Shown here: positions 57,446-64,000 of the stretch, in pieces
Layout of the letters: the number at the start of each line of letters is the position of its first letter
Position numbering within the stretch: position 1 is the first letter of the stretch
NCBI GenBank assembly: GCA_032622095.1
Contig: CP136064.1
Coordinates: forward strand, 40,201,912 to 40,265,911
DNA length: 64,000 nucleotides
Reading direction: 5' to 3'
Source of the DNA: Siphonodentalium dalli
Taxonomy: Eukaryota > Mollusca > Scaphopoda > Gadilida > Siphonodentaliidae
Made by a program: the position numbers and the translations under genes
Notes under the pieces: model-generated
What the model was told of the DNA's origin: nothing
The model's input: only the letters and a program-made list of their open reading frames with translations
Databases searched by the model: none

Positions 57446-58420
57446 TCACTCTTGAAATAATAAAAAAAAAAATTTTTTAGATTGAATTCCTTTGCTCAAT
57501 TTAACAAGAAAAAAAAATAATAAATAAATTAGTAAAATTTGAAAAACTAACACCATTATAACTCTGCCAAGGGTACGCCTGGACTCGTTCCTAGCGCTCA
57601 GCCTCCACTACGCTAAGGCGCAATGTTCCGGCAAGTAGCGACTAGTAAGTGCCGACATAGCTTTTCTGGGGATTACATCGTTGATATATATATAGCGTCA
57701 CCAGAAATCCCTGAGGTAACCAGCGCCCAGGTGTACTGGAGCGTAGAAATCGGTATAGCTACTACGTCATTAGCTCATGACGTCATATTATCTGAAAATA
57801 GTAGGGGGCTAAATTCCGACACCTAAGATGGTGGCACTTACTGGACTCGGTGGAAGCGTTACATCGTGGAGTTGGACGGAACAGTGAGTGGAGTGTCTGA
57901 GCCAGGTACGAGACTAGGGTACCCCGAGTCACCACACCAAATTTGTTTAAATTGGTCCAAAATCTTGTGTTATGTACTGGTAAATTTGTTTGAGTGACAT
58001 TAAATCCAATTCACCAATTCTATCCCATGCCTTTGGACTACATGTACTTAGCTATTGATAAGGCTATATTATTTTCTGATGTCTCTTATGCCAATGTACA
58101 GATAATCCGATAAAGAGAGCTATGGTATCTAATTTAAAATAAGATTCAACAATACACATCACATTATATTAACAGTAGACATGGACATCTGTGCTGCCTT
58201 GCACAGCTGAAGATTTCACTCTACAGATTGTCTCAGGTCATTATAAATGTTATTGGTTTAATAGAGATGTCAGCTTTCAACATAAACAATTCCTGTGATT
58301 GTTGACAGCTCTGCTATATAATTGATATTAATGGGTCAGCAGTGAGGTGGCTTATCTTGATCTATATTGTTGGTAGAATTTGATACATTATCATGGTAAA
58401 CTTAAATTGGACTCTCTTAA

Positions 58421-58530
58421 CCCAAGTATTCCATGTCCAGGTCACTTTCACATTTAACACAAGGCTGTGGTTGTGCAGCATTACAGATCTTGTACCAGTG
58501 CATTCTCTTATATAAATGCGAGTGACCCAT
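58421..58530. mobile_element. family A4 left-end fragment
   Basis: TTAA 58417-58420, 'ccaagtattccatgtcc', 'gtgcagcattacagatcttgtaccagtgcattctcttatataaatgcgag' then truncated. Confidence 0.5.
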
Positions 58531-59283
58531 AAATTTCAATAATTTGTGTTATGTACATTTGTCTATAATAGTACATAACAGTATACTCTATAATTTAACA
58601 CCATAACTCTCATTTATGATTCCGATCATAGTAATTTACTATCGCCAAGGGATGGGTTAACATCTGCCGATCATGATCGGCCTCATTAATTAAACATTTC
58701 TTAGATACAGACCTTGTTTTGAGGGAAAAGGTCTGCACTGTTCGTCACAGTGACTGCCAAAACTCACCTGTGTTCATGGTTGTAGCTCAGAAATCAGCCC
58801 CCCTAATGACTTACCGATGTACATTGCGCATTTTGAGGGGAAATAGTGGGTCAGAAAATTGGGACTTATAGACAGAAGTCTACGGTAAATTAAAATGCAA
58901 TAGGCTGATTACTACTAAACATTCGCCCGACAAAGCATTACCCAGGATTGTGTAGACAACTGCACATGGTCCACGCTACTGATCATGTCTTATTCAGGCA
59001 CCAATTGTAGGATTCCTTGCAATCAGGTGATCACTCGTCCTGTGTAAAAAGCGGACTGACCAAGGTCTGTGGCTATTTTGTGACCCATATTAAGTCAAGG
59101 TTGGGGAGGGGAATGAGGCCGCTGGGTGGCCGGCCTGCCGTAGTAGCGGAAACCCTGCCTCATGGGATCACCCCTCTGCATATAGTAGATCTGAATAGGC
59201 CTACATGTGGACAGTCACCAATAAACTCCAGCCATCGCACTATGGACTACACCATTTGAATTACAGGGAGTTTATGTAATTTG

Positions 59284-59425
59284 GTTGATTGCGCTTAAGC
59301 GCAATAAGGAAGATTTTTAATTGCGCTTAAGCACAGTTAGCTCTTATTGCGCTTAAGCGCAATAAGAACATTCCTTGTTGCGCTTAAGTGCAATAGGAGT
59401 ATTCCATATTGCGCTTAAGACTATA
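59284..59425. repeat. second array of GCGCTTAAGCGC palindromes
   Basis: About five 'attgcgcttaagcgcaataag' units, same core as 53120-53440. Confidence 0.8.
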
Positions 59426-59620
59426 AAGTGTAATTTTATATAAAAATAGATACAGATGCTTAATGAATGGACATTGCTATGTATTATAAAGCTGTCATTG
59501 TTATTGTACATGTAACTCTGCTGTCTATTTATTGCTGAGCACTCAATGTCTCCTATATTGAATCGACTGGTTCCTGGTCCAAAATTAAGAAGAATCCAAA
59601 AACGTAGTAACTTGAAGTTG

Positions 59621-60517
59621 AAGGCCCACTTAATTTTCGAGTCTCTGATTATTTTTTTGATAGTGACTTGATATACGGTTTTAATAACAATCTATGCCAT
59701 AAAATATGATTAAAATACTATAATTCATCACTATTTGAAACATCTGTGTCTCACAAGATGCCCACAGAGAAATAAAAAACTGCTGAAGACTTCCCCCCCC
59801 TCTGGCACCCAGAATGCAACAGAATTCAAACTTTTTCAATGGAAGGGGAAGAACTCTATCTTTAATATATAGAGTTATTCCCCCTGCATTGAAAATAATA
59901 CTGATTTTTACTTCAATCTTGATGACAAAACGCATTGGCAACTCAACAAAAACAACATGTCCACAGTTTATTACACCGGATAAGTTGATAATACAATGTT
60001 TTGGAGCTTCCTCTTTCAAATGGTATATAATATGGCATATATTTTATATAAAGTGATTTGGGGGTTCATGGTATATAATATGGCATATATTTTATATAAT
60101 GTAATCTGGGGGTTCATGGTATATAATATGGCATATATTTTATATAATGTAATCTGGGGGTTCATGGTATATAATATGGCATATATTTTATATAATGTAA
60201 TCTGGGGGTTCATGGTATATAATATGGCATATATTTTATATAAAGTGATTTGGGGGTTCATGGTATATAATATGGCATATATTTTATATAAAGTGATCTG
60301 GGGGTTCATGGTATATAATATGGCATATATTTTATATAAAGTGATCTGGGGGTTCATGGTATATAATATGGCATATATTTTATATAAAGTGATCTGGGGG
60401 TTCATGGTATATAATATGTCATATATTTTATATAAAGTGATCTGGGGGTTCATGGTATATAATATGGCATATATTTTATATAAAGTGATCTGGGGGTTCG
60501 AATATTAAGTGGGCTTT
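59621..60517. mobile_element. family F element with expanded subterminal minisatellite
   Basis: AAGGCCCACTTAATTTTCGA left; TTCGAATATTAAGTGGGCTT right. It is in the opposite orientation to 16073-16528. It is ~441 bp longer, which nine extra 48-bp units explain. Confidence 0.8.
60020..60499. repeat. minisatellite, 10 x 48 bp
   Basis: Ten units of 'atggtatataatatggcatatattttatataaagtgatctgggggttc', differing at a few positions (AAAGTG/AATGTA, GATCTG/GATTTG, one GGC to GTC). Because 48 is a multiple of three, uninterrupted frames exist on both strands; they are not genes. Confidence 0.97.
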
Positions 60518-60846
60518 TAAAAGAACAGTCGTAAATGTCCAAATTTAAAATAAGTTATTTCCCGAAAATCTGACAGCCTGGAAGGAAGTGAGAGCTGACT
60601 ATACAAGACCACAATAAGCTTCACAAGAGGATGAGTAATAGTACTGGTATTAGCCACACCAGCTCATTTATTATCTGCATTTCATGCATAATTTGATGAC
60701 TGCAGATGTTTATGCCTTGAGGAATATTCACCCTGTTTCTTTCTGACTTACCAGTACAAGACTCTCCTGTTGCAATATTTTAAGAATTGAAAATTTTATT
60801 CATCTGTCTATTTTAGTGTACCCAGAGAATGGCGTGAGTAGTTGCC

Positions 60847-60874
60847 ATGACTGAGATCAAAGTTACTCCTTTAG
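60847..60874 (+). CDS. INTS11: INTS11 first coding exon (MTEIKVTPL)
   Basis: 28 coding nt from ATG to donor GTAAAG at 60875; the last G is the first base of Gly10. A TTAA-flanked MITE starts only 15 bases into the intron, followed 20 bases later by a mariner-like MITE. Confidence 0.92.
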
Positions 60875-63541
60875 GTAAAGTACCATTAACCCTTTCATTG
60901 TGGTAGCTGCGCTGGTGCAGCATTAAAGATCCTGTGCCTGTGCATTCTCTTATATATACGAGTCTCCCATAGTTTTAAATTTTCAACTCGCATAAAAAAG
61001 AGAAGGCATTGGCACAGGGATTTCGCAAAATTTCAGGATGCTCCAGCCACGGAAGGGTTAACAACAGTTTTGGTGTACAGTAATGCTGTAAGTAATCGAC
61101 TTCTTAACCACAGCAGAATTATGGGTAACTTTTCAGGATTTATTCGGAAATATGGCTTGTTGCCATTCATTGGAAAGCTCTCCCGATGAATGGCAACAAG
61201 CCATATTTCCGACTAAATCCTGAAAAGTTACCCATAATTCTGCCTTGGTTAAGAAGTCGATTACTTAGAGCATTACTGTATGCTGGACATCCCAATTCAC
61301 CTATGAAGCTCTCCTCCCTTTATTAGAGAGAGACAATATCATGATTTTCTTGGATGTCATCAAAACTATGTTGAATGATTAAATGGACATGGCTCATTTG
61401 AACCCCAAAATTATGTATTCATACGAGTACAGTGCCAACCTTGCTCTTAACAAATTATATATACATAATTTGGTAAGAGCAAATTTTCTCTTGCCAAAAT
61501 TTTTGCCAAATGAAAAATTTTTTGCCCAAATTAATTGAGGGTATATAATAATGGAAATTCAAGGAAATTCTCATTTTTTATCTTTGTTATATATTGTAAA
61601 AACTTATCACCTACTCAAATGAAACAGTAAGCAAGCTGATATTATTAATATATGTCAAAGTAGCAATAAATATCTAAGCGACACCAACATTTAATATTGC
61701 TAGACAGTTATCAAACTACAAGTATCTGTCAATAAAGCATAAACAACATACATATTATTTCGTCCTGTAGTTGTCAATAAAGCTGAGCCACCAATTAATC
61801 TGTCGCTCGCCAATCACATTCCACTGATTAACCTATAGTCTTAAATACTCGCTGGTCATAAAACATCATGATCAATATATAGATGTTAGAGTGCTGTTCT
61901 GTCATTGTCCCCTGAAAAATTTATTTTCGGGGGACTATAGAAACGGGCTCCGTCCGTCCGTCCATCCGTCACACTTTTGAGTACCTTCATGGTGTAATCA
62001 TCTCCTCCTACAGATTTCATCCCAGAGATTTGAAACTTCAGAATATTGTTGCCCATATATTGAAGATGTATAACATGTATATAGATGACGGGAAAATTAT
62101 TTTTTGACAAAGGTATTAACCCTTTTCGACATTTTTTATAATTTTCTGTATGAGGGTACCTTCATGGTGTAATCGTAGATATTTGAAACTTCAGAGTATT
62201 GTTACCCACATATTGGAGATGTGAAACATGTATATAGATGACGGAAAAATTATTTTTTACGGAGTTATTAACCCTTTTCAACTTAGAACATTTCAACATT
62301 TTTTAAAATTTCTTTAAAAGCGGCATCGACTTGCCACGTTGTCGGGGGACACTGTGGTCGGCTGACCTTTTATTGTTTTTGAAACCAAGATGTTGTAAAT
62401 AGGTTGTACATCAATTACGTTTAACTCTTAATATGTTGCGATGCCCTTATATTACGTATTGTCTGTAATGAAAATGAGTTATATAATATATATATTTACA
62501 CACCCATATGGATACATATACACACTTGCATATACACACACTAATGCATTCATATGTATACATATACATTTACCCACTGCCATTCAATTTGTTAAATTTA
62601 AAACAACAATATTCTACTTTTTTTTCTAGGTGCTGGACAGGGTAAGTTACTGATTTTGATCTTATGACATTTGGTTTTAGTTACTATGTTATTTTGATAA
62701 ATTTATGTTGAACTACAGAAAAATCTCATATTTACACAAAGCAATGTATGAAGTCAAGTTTGAGCTATTGCCATTGGTTGGAGTCTGTCGTCCATCCATC
62801 CGTGAGAGTGTGTGAGTCCATCCATCCGTGATCCATCGACAATTTCCCTTGGGACACACAGGCCACATCACTCTTCCGATTGTTACCAAATTTCTTAAGG
62901 ATCTTCAGGGTGACGCTAAAAAAACATGACCACCAGTGACCATCTTGGATATAAATTTTTGCATAAATAAATCCTTCGTCACACCCTACAGGCCACATCC
63001 CTCATCCGATCATCACCAAACTTCATATGGATCTTTGGGGTGGTTCATAGATAGGAGCCATCAAAAATGGCCACCAGTAGAAATCTTGGATTTCACATTT
63101 GCATCCATCAGCACACTCAGCAGTCCACATTTATTGGAGAAATGTTTTGAAAATTTACAAACGTGTTTAGGATCACTTCCAGATAGGAACTATCAAATTT
63201 TAACCATTTTCAATTCCGTTGCTAATTAACAGGGCTGCATAGGGGACATTTATATGTATTGTTAAACAATCAACAATGTCAAATAAAACTTAATAAGTAC
63301 ATTACAAAGACTGACAAGTCTCATCTTGGCAAGATAGTAGATAGATCATGTTTTTAGTTTTAAGCTTTACGCTATGTTAATGGTATTAATTGTAGTTTTT
63401 CATGCAAGATCCACCAATGCTGATAATGATATTGATTCTGTGGATTTCTTTATAGATGTTGGCCGAAGCTGCCTCCTGGTCACTATTGGAGGAAAGAATA
63501 TCATGTTGGATTGTGGGATGCACATGGGCTACAACGACGAT
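60847..63541 (+). CDS. INTS11: Integrator complex subunit 11, N-terminal exons (partial gene)
   Basis: Exons 60847-60874, 62630-62641 and 63456-63541 join to 42 residues that start [19 protein letters not shown] and end GMHMGYNDD. This is the first part of the metallo-beta-lactamase/beta-CASP domain of INTS11, the RNA endonuclease of the Integrator complex that cleaves snRNA 3' ends and nascent RNAs at paused polymerase in the nucleus. The vertebrate protein begins almost identically (M-E-VTPLGAGQDVGRSC...DCGMHMGFNDD). The HxHxDH motif and the rest lie beyond the window. The start ATG is the family start; a two-codon upstream ORF (60829 ATG GCG TGA) precedes it. An acceptor-like ctattttag at 60808-60816 suggests a spliced 5' UTR. 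CPSF3 paralogy is excluded by the MHMG(Y/F)ND sequence. Confidence 0.95.
60890..61057. mobile_element. family A4 TTAA MITE in INTS11 intron 1
   Basis: TTAA 60886-60889 and 61058-61061; CCCTTTCATTGTGGTAGCTG left, CCAGCCACGGAAGGG right; contains a diverged hairpin 'tgcattctcttatatatacgag...'. Confidence 0.8.
61078..61278. mobile_element. family C mariner-like MITE in INTS11 intron 1
   Basis: TA|CAGTAATGCTGTAAGTAATC ... AGAGCATTACTG|TA, palindromic with slightly shortened centre. Confidence 0.87.
61890..62370 (-). repeat. family N repeat, two ~135-bp units (minus orientation)
   Basis: Units 'taccttcatggtgtaatc', 'gagatttgaaacttcagaatattgttgcccatatattg', 'atgtatatagatgacgg.aaaattatttttt', 'ttaacccttttc'; bounded by 'tcccctgaaaa..tattttcgggggac' and 'gtcgggggacactgtggtcggc', with a gtccgtccgtcc run. 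Confidence 0.65.
62630..62641 (+). CDS. INTS11: INTS11 12-nt microexon (GAGQ segment)
   Basis: Twelve bases, GTGCTGGACAGG, between a strong polypyrimidine acceptor (ttttttttctag, ending 62629) and donor gtaagt at 62642. It supplies the end of Gly10, Ala11, Gly12, Gln13 and the first base of Asp14. Without it the universally conserved LGAGQDVGRS motif would be broken, so it must be used. Confidence 0.95.
62745..63240. repeat. family D repeat in INTS11 intron 2
   Basis: 'tgagctattgccattggttg', 'gtccatccatccgtg' runs and two 'ggccacatc.ctc.tccgat..t.accaaa.tt' blocks, as in 1640-2100. Confidence 0.68.
63456..63541 (+). CDS. INTS11: INTS11 third coding exon (DVGRSC...NDD)
   Basis: Acceptor tttatag at 63449-63455; 86 nt; donor gtgagt at 63542. 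It encodes [20 protein letters not shown] and GMHMGYNDD, ending in phase 0. A TTAA overlapping donor bases +6 to +9 is the insertion site of another MITE. Confidence 0.95.
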
Positions 63542-63550
63542 GTGAGTTAA

Positions 63551-63813
63551 CCCTTTCTATACTTAATACTCATTGACTAGTAGTTTCTTCAGGAAATGTT
63601 CAGATATTAAGTTCACAAATGACTAAGTTGTTTGTTAAACTTAGAATCTGAACTTTTCCCCATCAATGAATAGGAATCCTTCTGTATTTGTATTATATTT
63701 TCATCTGTATTTTGTCTGCTTATATGTTTTAGTGATACCTCCGTATGAATAATAGACCCTGCCAATGTATACTATTATATCTGAGCAGGAGAATCCATCT
63801 ATTAAATAAAGGG
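63551..63813. mobile_element. family A5 TTAA MITE abutting the INTS11 exon 3 donor
   Basis: TTAA 63547-63550 and 63814-63817; CCCTTTCTATACTTAATACTC left, ATTAAATAAAGGG right. Body 'atgttcagatattaagttcacaaa' and 'atgaataatagaccctgccaatgtatact' are the complement of other A5 bodies. Confidence 0.8.
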
Positions 63814-63925
63814 TTAACGCTTTGAACACTGGCTTCCTACTCAGAGCGGGCCCTATACGCTGAGCTCCCAGTTTGTTTACTATATTTTAGACACCTATAT
63901 GTGCCTGATTTTAGTAATGTTTTAA

Positions 63926-64000
63926 CCCTTTCAGTGCCAGGGGGCGATCTCATCGGCCCTAATTTACGGTCTGTAAAATCGGCCCTAAAAAAAAAAAATT
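63926..64000. mobile_element. family A1 MITE, cut by the window end
   Basis: TTAA 63922-63925, CCCTTTCAGTGCCAGGGGGC, 'gatctcatcggccctaa'. Confidence 0.75.

Noticed and set aside
59996-60508. 170-residue repetitive open frame (and 145-residue frame on the other strand)
   Set aside because: It is the reading of a 48-bp minisatellite; period divisible by three keeps any stop-free frame open on both strands.

Overview
The window reads as nuclear DNA of an animal: AT-rich, with spliced genes (GT-AG introns), long introns and very dense small DNA transposons. Three protein genes are recognisable by exon-level homology. Mollusc-like repeat style (ACATGTA-rich sequence, 'gggccataactc' repeats ending in GGACGGACAGAC-type runs) suggests a marine lophotrochozoan, perhaps a bivalve; that placement is inference.

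Genes. (1) 4678-12568, plus strand: the last six coding exons of an M13 zinc metallopeptidase closest to endothelin-converting enzyme (HELTH, ENIAD and a terminal CEVW). Earlier exons must lie left of the window. (2) 45581-50556, minus strand: a complete two-exon ceramide-1-phosphate transfer protein (CPTP, 211 aa). (3) 60847-63541 and beyond, plus strand: the first three coding exons of Integrator subunit 11 (INTS11), including a 12-nt microexon. CPTP and INTS11 are divergent neighbours here as they are in human 1p36.33, so an old gene pair appears to be preserved although about 10 kb of transposon-rich DNA now separates the two start codons.

Repeats make up most of the rest. 'A' families are TTAA-flanked piggyBac-like MITEs with CCCTTT ends; several contain the same approximately 68-bp hairpin. 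'B' is a hAT-like MITE with exact 8-bp target duplications in at least six copies. 'C' is a near-palindromic Tc1/mariner-like MITE (TA, CAGTAATG). There is also a Mutator-like element (50965-52751) with 0.5-kb inverted repeats and a decayed FLYWCH/MULE-type transposase end, a 6.2-kb fold-back structure (27043-33238) whose 1.7-kb arms enclose a decayed Ty3/Gypsy gag-protease, a tRNA-derived SINE, a 5S-derived sequence, and an element whose subterminal sequence has expanded to a 10 x 48-bp minisatellite.

Layout: 1-12.6 kb peptidase gene and its TE-filled introns; 12.6-45 kb gene-poor repeat desert including the fold-back; 45.6-50.6 kb CPTP; 50.6-60.8 kb inter-start region with the MULE; 60.8-64 kb start of INTS11. 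No rRNA operon, CRISPR array or prokaryotic feature is present.
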